NCBI GenBank assembly: GCA_002307215.1
Contig: DBTU01000015.1
Span: 71,624 to 99,597 of the forward strand
Origin: Lachnoclostridium sp. UBA1308
Lineage (GTDB): Bacteria > Bacillota > Clostridia > Lachnospirales > Lachnospiraceae
Direction of reading: 5' to 3'
Length of the DNA stretch: 27,974 nt
Shown here: positions 15,909 to 24,254 of the stretch, one piece after another
Position numbering within the stretch: position 1 is the stretch's first letter
Layout of the letters: each line of letters begins with the position of its first letter
The notes under the pieces: generated by a model
Told to the model about the DNA's origin: nothing
Seen by the model: the letters and a program-made list of their open reading frames with translations, nothing else
Database searches by the model: none
Program-made: the position numbers and the translations under genes

Positions 15909-18857
15909 CTAATCCTGTGCTGTCGGCAAATCAAACTCCAACCTCTTAAATGTTATTTCATCATTTATATATCTTACGTACTCCGAAAGTGCTTCTCTCG
16001 GCTGCATCTTGTTCTTGTCTTCCGCGACCACTACTTTATAAAATGCATTCTGTACATTACGCCAGGAATAATATCCTCCCGGAACCTGCGGAATTCCTTT
16101 TAACCATTTAAATTGCTCCTTCAGTGCGTCATAATCATCCGAAGGCCAGGGAAGGTTTTCAAATGCTTGAATATTAGCTGACATATAACGTGCGGACGCC
16201 CCCATCAAAGCTTCCATTTCATTGCCATACAGCGTCTGTGTATCTGCAGATACCCACCACTTCATGAATTCCCAGGCAGCGTCCTTATTGTTGCTCTGTT
16301 CCATCATAATGGATGCTGTTCCGGTGCTTGTTACCGTATGATCCACGCTACCATCCTCTTGTATCGTACCCGGAACCTCGGTAAAGCCCCATAAGCCTTT
16401 GATATCGGGTGCTGACACCTGCAACTGGTTATAAAGCGTAAAATCGGAGATTACAATAGGAGATTCGCCGGTACGGAAGCGCTGATCGAGTGCCAACTCT
16501 CTTTCCAGCTTATAATCCGTATAATACTGACAGAATTCCTTAAAGGCTGTTACTGCCTTGTCACTACTTAATACGGACTTTGTCGCATCTTCATTATAAT
16601 AGGATCCGCCGTTTTGGTATAACAGCATTGAGAATACTTGATCCGTGCCAAGGGGTGCCAAATTCGTGGTCGCGACCGTCGCGGGTAGCATACCGATATC
16701 CATCTGGTTTTTACTTAATACAGAAAGTGCCACCTTCATCTCATCCCAGGTAGTCGGAACCTGTAGTCCCAGTTCATCTAAAATATCTTTACGGTAGAAC
16801 ATCATCAGACAGCTTTCCGTCTCCGGAAGTGCGTAGGTGTGTCCGTCAAAGGTATATGCAACCAAGGAACTAGGTCTGAACTGTTGCAAGGTTTTCTCAA
16901 GATCTTCATATTTAGTCAGATCCACAACTGCATTACGGAGTCCGTAGTTCATTGGCAGATCCTGACCTACCTGCAGTGCCACATCAGGTCCCTGACCTGA
17001 TAACGTAGCCTGAAGCAACGTATTCATATCTACCAACTGGACCTTAACATTAATATTTGTCTCCGGAGTAAATGTTTCATCTATCAGTTCCTTTACAACA
17101 TTCGCCTGATCACGACCTGTTCCGATCCAGACTGTAATGGAATCATTATCTTCTCCGTTACCGGCAATGTTGCCGATGGTACTATAATCAATGGTAAAGG
17201 AATAAAACAGTGTCTTTACCGTATGTACCAATTTATCCCACCAGGAATTATGTACCTTAGGTACCTTCACATTTGAGGAATGGATATAAATCGTATCAAG
17301 CGCCAGTGGCTGATCGAGAACCTGCGTTATCCAAGAACCCACTGCGCTAAGATCAATCTTGAAGGCCTTCAGAGTCTTTGTAAATGTTTCCACATCTTTT
17401 ATACCGTCATCCAGATTGCCGACCATCGTCTGTAATACCGCTTCGCGGTTACTTCCCTTACCGGCTACTTCTTCCAGCCGGCTGATTGCATCTACGAGTG
17501 CCACTCTCTCCGTTGTTAATTCTTCGACCAGACCGGGTATATTCGCCTCCAGATGATAATCTCTGTATTTATCCGGATCAACGCCGGTGATGCGGATAAT
17601 CTTTCGGTAGGTTTCATTCAATTGCTTTACAATTTCCTCGACATCACTGACAATCAGAGAAAAATCGCCTAGTACAACCTCCATCCTCAGGGTATGCTTA
17701 CCCTCTGTCAGATAAAACTTATATGCGTCCTTGTTACTGTCTGACAGGGTGCTCATGGTCCAGTCATCTTTGTATCGAAAGCCATAATCGTTCATTTCAT
17801 CAAAGGGTATCTCACCGTCAATCGTTATCTTCCGTGAGGTGTAAATACCTCTGACAAAATTTTGCTTTTCATGCAGTGTTATATTATAATAACCGGCTTC
17901 CTTTACATCAAAATCCCACTCCAGCCATTGGCCGATGATACGCCAGTTACTGTTACTTCCTATTGTATTGTTCTTTAATTTCTTTGCACTGTAAGGTGTT
18001 ACAGCAGGCGAAGCTTTATCCTGTGAGGGATAGAGCATCTGAGATGATTTTCTCTGTGCACTTTCTGCCTCAATTGTAATCATCTGATCGGTTGAATCCA
18101 CAACGCCCGCTGAATCCTCTGCTGCTTTCACATCACTGTAGGGTTGAACATCAGGCGTATTATTTATTATAATTTTTCGAAGAAGTAACGGCTCTCTTCT
18201 GGAATAAAGGGTTATCGTATGTGTTCCGGCTGTCAGATATATCGAAAGCTTATCTGTTATGTATCCTTCACTGTCATACAAATAACCGGTCATCCACTGA
18301 GGCGCTTCCACCTGTCTGGGCTTTAAATCATTACCCCGATTATCCTGCTGCCAGGTACCGGTTGCATTTACCCATACTCTGGAGAATTCAACAAGATCCA
18401 GCTGTTTGTACGGTAAAACTCCGTCAATGAAAATACCTCTCTGAATCGCAGCACTCTTACCTTCAACCGGGTAATATTGTAAGGCCAACTGATAAAGCCC
18501 TTCCTCTTGGATGTTAACCTCATACTCGATTAGTCCGCTTTCCTCTGTATAAACCGAGGTTCCTTCCATTCCTTCATAATCTTTATATGTTTTTACATCC
18601 ATGCCTTCTGTACGGACATAATCTGCGGCATCGATGATATATTCTTCTGATGGCCTTTTCGTTTTATCATACTGGGCAATATAGTCTTCATAATTTATAC
18701 TATCCGTACTGGCATCACTTAACACCTCTTTATATTCATCCAGAGAAGTATCTGTCTTAGCACTGACTTTATACTCGCTCATTGTGGCACTGCTCATGCA
18801 AACTATAAAAACAAGTGCAAGTGAAATCAGTTTTCTAAATTGTCTCAGTCTATTCAT
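15909..18857 (-). CDS. Large binding protein: two beta-sandwich domains fused to a family 1 sugar-binding protein
   Basis: 982 residues from ATG 18857, with AGGAGGGG directly upstream; an ATG nine codons earlier overlaps the ribosome-site region. A signal peptide (about 1-33) ends near VSA. No lipobox and no membrane anchor are visible. Residues about 70-235 and 260-405 look like two CBM6/35-type beta-sandwiches (YTEESGLIEYEVNIQEEGLY; ITIEAESAQRKSS, then EWDFDVKEAGYYNITLHEKQ). A largely helical stretch spans about 410-545. From about 572 to the end is a typical solute-binding domain (ITVWIGTGRDQANVVKELID; GPDVALQVG; TTWDEMKVALSVL). Ordinary sugar-binding proteins are about 420-550 residues, so this is nearly double. 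It is the first gene of the operon, behind TGCA-rich operator-like sites. The fusion suggests that glycan capture is coupled to uptake. Confidence 0.85.
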   Translation of the reverse strand: MNRLRQFRKLISLALVFIVCMSSATMSEYKVSAKTDTSLDEYKEVLSDASTDSINYEDYIAQYDKTKRPSEEYIIDAADYVRTEGMDVKTYKDYEGMEGTSVYTEESGLIEYEVNIQEEGLYQLALQYYPVEGKSAAIQRGIFIDGVLPYKQLDLVEFSRVWVNATGTWQQDNRGNDLKPRQVEAPQWMTGYLYDSEGYITDKLSIYLTAGTHTITLYSRREPLLLRKIIINNTPDVQPYSDVKAAEDSAGVVDSTDQMITIEAESAQRKSSQMLYPSQDKASPAVTPYSAKKLKNNTIGSNSNWRIIGQWLEWDFDVKEAGYYNITLHEKQNFVRGIYTSRKITIDGEIPFDEMNDYGFRYKDDWTMSTLSDSNKDAYKFYLTEGKHTLRMEVVLGDFSLIVSDVEEIVKQLNETYRKIIRITGVDPDKYRDYHLEANIPGLVEELTTERVALVDAISRLEEVAGKGSNREAVLQTMVGNLDDGIKDVETFTKTLKAFKIDLSAVGSWITQVLDQPLALDTIYIHSSNVKVPKVHNSWWDKLVHTVKTLFYSFTIDYSTIGNIAGNGEDNDSITVWIGTGRDQANVVKELIDETFTPETNINVKVQLVDMNTLLQATLSGQGPDVALQVGQDLPMNYGLRNAVVDLTKYEDLEKTLQQFRPSSLVAYTFDGHTYALPETESCLMMFYRKDILDELGLQVPTTWDEMKVALSVLSKNQMDIGMLPATVATTNLAPLGTDQVFSMLLYQNGGSYYNEDATKSVLSSDKAVTAFKEFCQYYTDYKLERELALDQRFRTGESPIVISDFTLYNQLQVSAPDIKGLWGFTEVPGTIQEDGSVDHTVTSTGTASIMMEQSNNKDAAWEFMKWWVSADTQTLYGNEMEALMGASARYMSANIQAFENLPWPSDDYDALKEQFKWLKGIPQVPGGYYSWRNVQNAFYKVVVAEDKNKMQPREALSEYVRYINDEITFKRLEFDLPTAQD

Positions 18858-18879
18858 GTTGTTCCCCTCCTTTATATGA

Positions 18880-18926
18880 TGCATTTTAGTGCATTTAATA
18901 TTGCATTTTTATATACCATGTGTGCA
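18880..18926. promoter_or_regulatory. Candidate LacI operators at the transport operon
   Basis: Four TGCA half-sites occur at 18880, 18890, 18902 and 18923. The first two form TGCATTTTAGTGCA, with the same TGCA-N6-TGCA spacing seen upstream of manA. They lie at and downstream of the predicted transcription start, a position suited to repression by the neighbouring LacI-family protein. Confidence 0.45.
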
Positions 18927-18954
18927 TTGTAGCATAATAGTATCAAAAAAACAA
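18926..18954 (-). promoter_or_regulatory. Candidate promoter of the nine-gene transport operon
   Basis: On the minus strand TTGTTT (18949-18954), a 17-base spacer and TACAAT (18926-18931) form a fair sigma-A promoter. Transcription would start near 18919, about 60 bases before the ATG. Confidence 0.5.
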
Positions 18955-19105
18955 TACTACATTATGTGAATTAATACATATTTATAACAATATTCTTTTT
19001 ACTAATTATATATAATGCCCGTTACCACAACAATATCAATAAGTGCACATATTTTACATTCAACATTCAACAAATGAGCATGCTCAAACAAAACGACATA
19101 TGATT

Positions 19106-19141
19106 GCAAAAAAAGAGCTCCGCATACGAAGCTCTTTTTGA
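19106..19141 (-). terminator. Rho-independent terminator of the lacI-type gene
   Basis: On the minus strand AAAAAGAGCT and AGCTCTTTTT pair around a nine-base loop, and the right arm runs into seven T residues. It lies about 110 bases after the regulator stop codon. The rest of 18955-19248 is AT-rich, with no convincing gene. Confidence 0.85.
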
Positions 19142-19248
19142 TTATATATGACTTTTGTAACATAGCTATAATATAGGAAGCACGTGAAGCTTCTAGTATT
19201 CGAAACACTAATAGAATAACAATATCTTTGATCTAACACCAGATAATG

Positions 19249-20292
19249 TTAATTTATTCTATCTTTTATGGAGGATTGTCTGAAAATAACCTCCACATTG
19301 ATGTAGATAACCTCCTTGGGAAAACCCGGGTTTTGTAATCTCCACATCAGTTGTTGTACAAGTCTTCTTCCAAGTCTTTGGTTTCCGACTCGAACGGTAG
19401 TTAAAATCGGTTCAACCTGAGCCATACCTTCAACATTGTCATAACCGGTTACCGCTACATCCTGCGGAACAGACTGACCCTTCGTTTTCAGGCACCGGAT
19501 CACATCCAACGCGATATCATCATTTGCACAGACAATAGCATCCGGAACACAGGAAAAATCGTTTAACGCTTTCTCAACTTCTTCGGTCCTATAGAATTTA
19601 TTCAGTGCATGATAATTGGCAATTATGGTTGTATCGATTGGATATTCCGCTGCGTTCAGTGCACTCAGATACCCCTGATAACGGTCATTAATTGTCTTGC
19701 AGTAGGTGGTATCACCAATAAAACCGATTTTCTTAAGTCCCTGGGCTATCAAACTGTTCGTAATTTTTCTGATGCTGTGGTTCCCCTCACATACGACTAC
19801 ATCACCGTATTGGGATATGCTATCGTTATCACTCGGCGCATCCAAAAAAACCACCGGTATGTTATGCTTCATAATCTGAACAATATAATCCAACGAAAAA
19901 ACACTTAATATAATGATTCCGCTGACCTCCGCCTGTAGATCGAGGGGTAGAACCAGGTTCTTCTCGTCTTGTTCACTAATGAAATTAAACTGCAGCTTAC
20001 ATCCATATTTATTAAGTTCATCCGAGATACCCATAATAATACTATTCCAGAAAACCGATATTTCTCTTCTTGTCAGTACGACAATTGTCTTTGTATCATC
20101 TATCTTATTACGCAGCTTGAACTCATTCAGTACAACAGGAGATAATTTTGAATATCCCATTTCATAAGCCTTTTCTATTACGACATAACGGGTTTCATAA
20201 GAAACCGTATTACTGTTATTCAAAGCTTTAGCAACTGTATTTCTGGACAAATTTAATTCCTTGGCAACGTCCTGTATTGTAATTTTCTTCAT
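19249..20292 (-). CDS. LacI-family transcriptional regulator
   Basis: A 347-residue regulator starting at ATG 20292 (MKKITIQDVAKELNLSRNTV). The open frame extends nine codons upstream to a TTG, but the conserved LacI start argues against that. The helix-turn-helix is ITIQDVAKELNLSRNTVAKALNN at the N-terminus; Asn-Thr-Val-Ala replaces the common TVSRAL wording, keeping the same shape. The periplasmic-binding-like sensor domain includes IVVLTRREISVFWNSII, DAIVCANDDIALDVIRCL and DVAVTGYDN. It sits between the transport operon and the manA operon. TGCA half-site clusters occur at all three promoter regions, suggesting it represses both operons and itself. A mannan-derived sugar is the likely effector, by inference only. 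Confidence 0.9.
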   Translation of the reverse strand: MKKITIQDVAKELNLSRNTVAKALNNSNTVSYETRYVVIEKAYEMGYSKLSPVVLNEFKLRNKIDDTKTIVVLTRREISVFWNSIIMGISDELNKYGCKLQFNFISEQDEKNLVLPLDLQAEVSGIIILSVFSLDYIVQIMKHNIPVVFLDAPSDNDSISQYGDVVVCEGNHSIRKITNSLIAQGLKKIGFIGDTTYCKTINDRYQGYLSALNAAEYPIDTTIIANYHALNKFYRTEEVEKALNDFSCVPDAIVCANDDIALDVIRCLKTKGQSVPQDVAVTGYDNVEGMAQVEPILTTVRVGNQRLGRRLVQQLMWRLQNPGFPKEVIYINVEVIFRQSSIKDRIN

Positions 20293-20365
20293 CTCATCAA
20301 ATATCCTTTCTTTTTTCAACTTATTTGGTTAAAATGAATACGCCAAGAGCCCCTGGAGTTGTCAT

Positions 20366-20424
20366 TGCAATGCATTAGTTAATTCTATTGTTCAATATGC
20401 ATAATTTATGCACACTTGATTGCA
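20366..20424. promoter_or_regulatory. Candidate operators upstream of the regulator
   Basis: TGCA half-sites occur at 20366, 20371, 20398, 20409 and 20421, with one more at 20498. The pair at 20398-20412 is the perfect 15-base palindrome TGCATAATTTATGCA. Position suggests autoregulation. No clear -35/-10 pair was found for this gene. Confidence 0.45.
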
Positions 20425-20526
20425 TAAAGGAAGTGTACTACATTTCCGCGTCTATTTCAAGCAGATTTTTGATACATCAAAGTAAATTGTCACATAATGC
20501 ACTATACCTAAACAACCTGTCTAGCT

Positions 20527-20589
20527 GATATGCTCCCCTTGTAATGAAACACAGTTTATTATTTAAACTGTCTACAAGCGGAGCATATC
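20527..20589. repeat. Long nested hairpin after the mannosylglucose phosphorylase gene
   Basis: GATATGCTCC pairs with GGAGCATATC at the base, CTTGTA with TACAAG in the middle, and ACAGTTTA with TAAACTGT at the tip. Together they make a 63-base, almost fully paired structure. It begins 31 bases after the phosphorylase stop on the minus strand. No T-tract follows on either strand, so it is not a standard intrinsic terminator. Confidence 0.75.
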
Positions 20590-20619
20590 ATGGTTCGGCA
20601 GGATGTATTTTTCAAATCT

Positions 20620-21786
20620 CTATTCTTTAAGAAGCTCCAGATTAGTTCGAATCAGATCACAACGCTGGCGTACGCAATCGGCGGAACGAAGAGGATCGGT
20701 CGGAGTATGGAAGGTATAATCCACCAGTCTATCCACTGTTGTTGAAGCAACATGAAGTCTTGTATCCGAGGAAGCATAATAGATATATACTTCGCCGCTT
20801 TCCTTCGCAATCGCACCATTGCAAAATACCACGTTTGATACGTCCCCTACTCTTTCATCACCCCTAGGTGCAATATAAAAGCCGGAGGGTTCCGCGATTA
20901 CTTTTGTCGGATCATTTAGGTCTGTAGCAAAGATATAAATAACATACCGGAGTCCTGCTGCCGTATTACGTACTCCATGTGCAATATGGATAAAGCCTTT
21001 GGGTGTCTTAATCGGAATCGCACCGGCTCCATTCTTGACCTCGGTAATTGTATGGTATTTTCTTCTGCTGGTGATGATTTCTTCCTCAATTACCGCATTG
21101 GTAATATCCTCGCAAAAGCCTACACCAATCCCTCCACCGGAGCCGGTATCAATAAATCCATCCATCGGTCTGGTATAAAACATGTATTTACCATTCACAA
21201 ATTCCGGATGCAGTGCAACATTTCTCTGCTGTGGCGATTGTACGGTTGTAAGATTCTTAAGCCTCTCCCAGGTCTTAAGATCCTTGGTACGTACAATTCC
21301 CGCTTCCGCCACTGCGGCTGATAAATCCGTCGATTCTGTATCCTTGCTTTCCGAGCAGAACACACCGTAGATATAACCATCCTCATGTTTTGTTAAGCGC
21401 ATGTCATATACATTGGTTTCACTGCTATCGGTATCCGGTAACTCCACGGGATAATCCCAGAAATGAAACCCCTCAACAGGGTTGTCGCTTTGTGCCACCC
21501 CAAAGAAGGATTTTCTGTCATTCCCTTCGATTCTGGCCACCAGATAGTATGTCCCGTTTAATTCTATAGCTCCGGCATTAAATACCGCATTTACGCCAAG
21601 TCGTTCCATAAAATAAGGATTTGTCTTTTCATTTAGATCATATTTCCAAAACAGAGGTATATGCTCTTTGGTCAATACCGGATTAACATACCTGTCGTAC
21701 CATCCATTATATTCCTTATCTTTTTCATTTTCTTGATGAATCAACTGTTGATGTTTCTCTTGTTCAATATAATATTTAGAATGCAT
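20620..21786 (-). CDS. 4-O-beta-D-mannosyl-D-glucose phosphorylase (GH130_1)
   Basis: A 388-residue cytosolic enzyme that would split beta-1,4-mannosylglucose with phosphate into mannose 1-phosphate and glucose. The N-terminus YNGWYDRYVNPVLT, then EHIPLFWKYDLN and NPYFMERLGVNAVFNAGAI, is typical of GH130_1. NVYDMRL carries the expected proton-donor Asp (Asp128). RNVALHPEF, TRPMDGFIDTGSGGGIG and NGAGAIPIKTPKGFIHIAHG are conserved blocks. Length matches the known enzymes of about 390 residues. AAGGAGAAGG precedes the ATG. The gene starts 25 bases after the epimerase stop; the two enzymes act in sequence on mannobiose, which strengthens both assignments. Confidence 0.92.
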   Translation of the reverse strand: MHSKYYIEQEKHQQLIHQENEKDKEYNGWYDRYVNPVLTKEHIPLFWKYDLNEKTNPYFMERLGVNAVFNAGAIELNGTYYLVARIEGNDRKSFFGVAQSDNPVEGFHFWDYPVELPDTDSSETNVYDMRLTKHEDGYIYGVFCSESKDTESTDLSAAVAEAGIVRTKDLKTWERLKNLTTVQSPQQRNVALHPEFVNGKYMFYTRPMDGFIDTGSGGGIGVGFCEDITNAVIEEEIITSRRKYHTITEVKNGAGAIPIKTPKGFIHIAHGVRNTAAGLRYVIYIFATDLNDPTKVIAEPSGFYIAPRGDERVGDVSNVVFCNGAIAKESGEVYIYYASSDTRLHVASTTVDRLVDYTFHTPTDPLRSADCVRQRCDLIRTNLELLKE

Positions 21787-21811
21787 GTCCTTCTCCTTTC
21801 AGGTTGCCAAA

Positions 21812-22987
21812 TCAAAAATCTATTCCTTTGTTAATAACTTCAAAGCACATTCTGCCGTTATGATACGGGCATTTCCAGGGTCCGACAATTTCCTTTTCAG
21901 TGATTGGTGAGCCATTCCTATTCAGCTCGTTAAACCATTCCGAGCCTGCTCTATGGTCGATCATAAATTCATTAATGAAATCCCATATCTTTCCTACCGC
22001 ATTAAGATACTCTTTCTTGAAAGGTTCCTTCTGATATCCGTTCAGAAAACCAAGCATGGCCTCTGCTTGTACCCACCATACCTTTTTCGCATCTACTCTG
22101 CCGTCCTCGCATTCGTTATATAATGAGTTTTCATCCATCGCAACCTCAAAAATATGAGCTGCAAGCTCTTTTGTAATAGGGGTGATTTTCTCTTCATATC
22201 TTGTATTACCAAGAACCTCGACTCCCCTGTCTATCAGCCAGGAGGCTTCAATGTCATGCCCATAAGAGTTAAGATCAATCAGTGAATTCCAGTTATTATC
22301 AAAGAAGACTTCAAGTCTTCTTTCCTTCGGGTTATATATTTTCTCGGCAAACAGATCCAGCATCCATTCCATCTTTGCCGCAATCACTTGACTATTATCT
22401 ACGCGGTAAAGCTCAGTATAAGCTTCAAACACATGAAGTATAGTATTCATGGTTCTGACTGCAATTACTCCATTTTCCGACAACTTCTCATTATCAACCG
22501 GACGAAACTTACGATTAAAGGCCTCCAAATATCCAAGCTCATCCCTGCATACCGACTCCACCTTATCCACCAGTGCATATGCAAGCCTTAAAGCCTCTTG
22601 ATCCTTGGAGGCTCCAAAATAGGAGGCTAGTGCATAAATCGCAAAGGCCTGGTTATAGGTGTGCTTCGAATCATCACTCGGTTTCCCATCATAGGTTACC
22701 GACCAGAAGACTCCGCCATTTTCATTATCATAGAACGTGTTTTTAAGAAATTCATATGCGTGCTTTGCATAGTCCAGGCAGATCTCATCCTTTAGGGTCA
22801 GATACGCATTTGCAAAGAACCACAAAATCCTACTATTTAGTATGCAGCCCTTATCCGCCTTGCGATTGAGCTTAAGCTCAAAATCCATTTCTCCGTAAAA
22901 TCCACCATAGCTCTCATCCCTCAAGCTTTTCCAAAATGGGATAATATCCCTGCTTAGGTGCTTCTTAATTAGTTCTTCCCTCATCAT
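21812..22987 (-). CDS. Cellobiose 2-epimerase (AGE superfamily)
   Basis: A cytosolic (alpha/alpha)6-barrel epimerase of 391 residues that would convert the reducing-end sugar of beta-1,4-linked disaccharides, here mannobiose to mannosylglucose. Aligned family blocks include CILNSRILWFFANAY, HTYNQAFAIYALASYF, MNTILHVFEAY (His185), GHDIEASWL (His244), WWVQAEAMLGFLNGY and CPYHNGRMCFEVI. These supply the catalytic histidines of cellobiose 2-epimerases. Either of two adjacent ATGs (22987 or 22984) could be used, behind GGGGG. N-acylglucosamine 2-epimerase is the main alternative in this superfamily, but the company of GH130_1 favours cellobiose 2-epimerase. A 100-base gap separates it from manA; I see no strong promoter there. 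Confidence 0.88.
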   Translation of the reverse strand: MMREELIKKHLSRDIIPFWKSLRDESYGGFYGEMDFELKLNRKADKGCILNSRILWFFANAYLTLKDEICLDYAKHAYEFLKNTFYDNENGGVFWSVTYDGKPSDDSKHTYNQAFAIYALASYFGASKDQEALRLAYALVDKVESVCRDELGYLEAFNRKFRPVDNEKLSENGVIAVRTMNTILHVFEAYTELYRVDNSQVIAAKMEWMLDLFAEKIYNPKERRLEVFFDNNWNSLIDLNSYGHDIEASWLIDRGVEVLGNTRYEEKITPITKELAAHIFEVAMDENSLYNECEDGRVDAKKVWWVQAEAMLGFLNGYQKEPFKKEYLNAVGKIWDFINEFMIDHRAGSEWFNELNRNGSPITEKEIVGPWKCPYHNGRMCFEVINKGIDF

Positions 22988-23087
22988 AGACCCCCATCAT
23001 TGTTTTTCTTTCGACTAGTTAACCAATACTATATTTACCAAGAATTCAGCTTGCCTAATTTCTTGTATACATTAATGCTCCTCTTTA

Positions 23088-24023
23088 CTATGATTGATAT
23101 GAAATAATCAATTCCATGTTACCCGCCAGCCTATAGCTTCCATACTCCGAGGGTAATAGAAAACAATCGCCTTTCTTTATCTCATGTCCATCAATTATTC
23201 CACTTCCACTGATTACACTCATATTAAGAAAGCTCTCCTCCTGAATAAATACCTGCTCCCCATGGATATCAAGCTTTCTTACGGTATAGTAACCGCAGTG
23301 AATTAATTCTTTCATACTATAATTCTCATAGACTGTGGTTTCATTCTCCGCTATCGCATCGACATGCGGGCAGCGGATAACCTCGATACTTTTATCAATA
23401 TGAAGTTCACGTTGTTTCCCATTATCAAGTCTTTCGTAATCATAAAGGCGATAGGTGATATCACTGTTTTGCTGCGTCTCAAGAATTACGGTGCCTTTCT
23501 TTATCGCATGCACCGTTCCCGGTTCTATTTGAAAGAAATCGCCTTTCTTAATCTTTCGTACGCGGATCAACTCCTGCCAATGTCCTTTTGCTATCATGTC
23601 CTTCAATTCCTGTTTGTCCCGTGCATTATGTCCGATAACAATCTCCGAATCCTCTTCGCAATCTAAGATATACCAGCATTCCGTCTTGCCGAGTGCTCCG
23701 TTTTCATTCAACCTCGCGTACTCATCATCCGGATGGACCTGAATGCTCAAATCATCCCTGGCATCAATTATTTTAACCAATAAAGGGAATACTTCACCCC
23801 GCGCCGAACCGAATTCTTCTCTGTGATTCTCCCACAGCCAGCTTAAGGTCTTTCCATTATATCTCCCGTTCTTAATCAAGCAGTCTCCATTTTTATGAGC
23901 ACTGATTGCCCAGCATTCACCGGTACGCTCACTCGGTATATCAAACCCAAAGTCCGTCTTCAGCTTGTTACCGCCCCATATCATAGATTTAAAAACCGGT
24001 TCCAAAAATATGATCTCTCTCAT
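23088..24023 (-). CDS. manA: Mannose-6-phosphate isomerase, class I
   Basis: A 311-residue zinc enzyme that interconverts mannose 6-phosphate and fructose 6-phosphate. FKSMIWGGNKLKTDFGF and ERTGECWAIS form the N-terminal signature. SIQVHPDDEYA, KTECWYIL and EPGTVHAI supply the zinc ligands (His, Glu, His), and ETQQNSDITYRLYDYER is the conserved C-terminal cupin block. The short Firmicute-type length fits. The frame is open to 24176, but that stretch contains the predicted promoter. ATG 24023 has GGAGGG five bases upstream and matches the family start. As first gene of this operon it would pull mannose 1-phosphate from the GH130 enzymes into glycolysis after a phosphomannomutase step encoded elsewhere. 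Confidence 0.93.
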   Translation of the reverse strand: MREIIFLEPVFKSMIWGGNKLKTDFGFDIPSERTGECWAISAHKNGDCLIKNGRYNGKTLSWLWENHREEFGSARGEVFPLLVKIIDARDDLSIQVHPDDEYARLNENGALGKTECWYILDCEEDSEIVIGHNARDKQELKDMIAKGHWQELIRVRKIKKGDFFQIEPGTVHAIKKGTVILETQQNSDITYRLYDYERLDNGKQRELHIDKSIEVIRCPHVDAIAENETTVYENYSMKELIHCGYYTVRKLDIHGEQVFIQEESFLNMSVISGSGIIDGHEIKKGDCFLLPSEYGSYRLAGNMELIISYQS

Positions 24024-24123
24024 CCTTACCCTCCGGCCAAAAGCCCCTGTTCCTTCTAGAAATTCCATCTGTCTTCGCTGAACCTTTTCATTCAATACCC
24101 ACGCAATAGCTTTGGCTTTTCTA

Positions 24124-24152
24124 ATTCTAGAATAAGCCTTATTATTTGTCAA
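24124..24152 (-). promoter_or_regulatory. Sigma-A promoter of the manA operon
   Basis: On the minus strand TTGACA (24147-24152), a 17-base spacer and TAGAAT (24124-24129) form a near-consensus promoter. Transcription would start near 24117, leaving a 93-base leader before ATG 24023. Confidence 0.75.
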
Positions 24153-24160
24153 CGCATGAA

Positions 24161-24236
24161 TGCATAAATTTTTCAAAAATGTAAGCCAAAGTATCCAAAA
24201 TGCATATTATTGCATGCGTATTTTGCACTGAATGCA
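24161..24236. promoter_or_regulatory. Candidate LacI operators upstream of manA
   Basis: Five TGCA half-sites occur at 24161, 24201, 24211, 24224 and 24233. The pair at 24201-24214 reads TGCATATTATTGCA, with the same 10-base periodicity as the pair upstream of the transport operon. One half-site abuts the -35 box; the others lie upstream of it, so activation or looping is also possible. Confidence 0.45.
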
Positions 24237-24254
24237 TTAAAAATGAATTGATAT

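Noticed and set aside
5885..18857. Recent duplication of one ABC importer
   Set aside because: The two permease pairs and binding proteins share only family-level motifs.
19002..19208. 68-residue reading frame on the minus strand
   Set aside because: It spans the regulator's terminator hairpin, has no ribosome site and resembles nothing known.
24024..24176. 51-residue N-terminal extension of ManA
   Set aside because: It overlaps the predicted promoter, and the family start with a strong ribosome site is at 24023.
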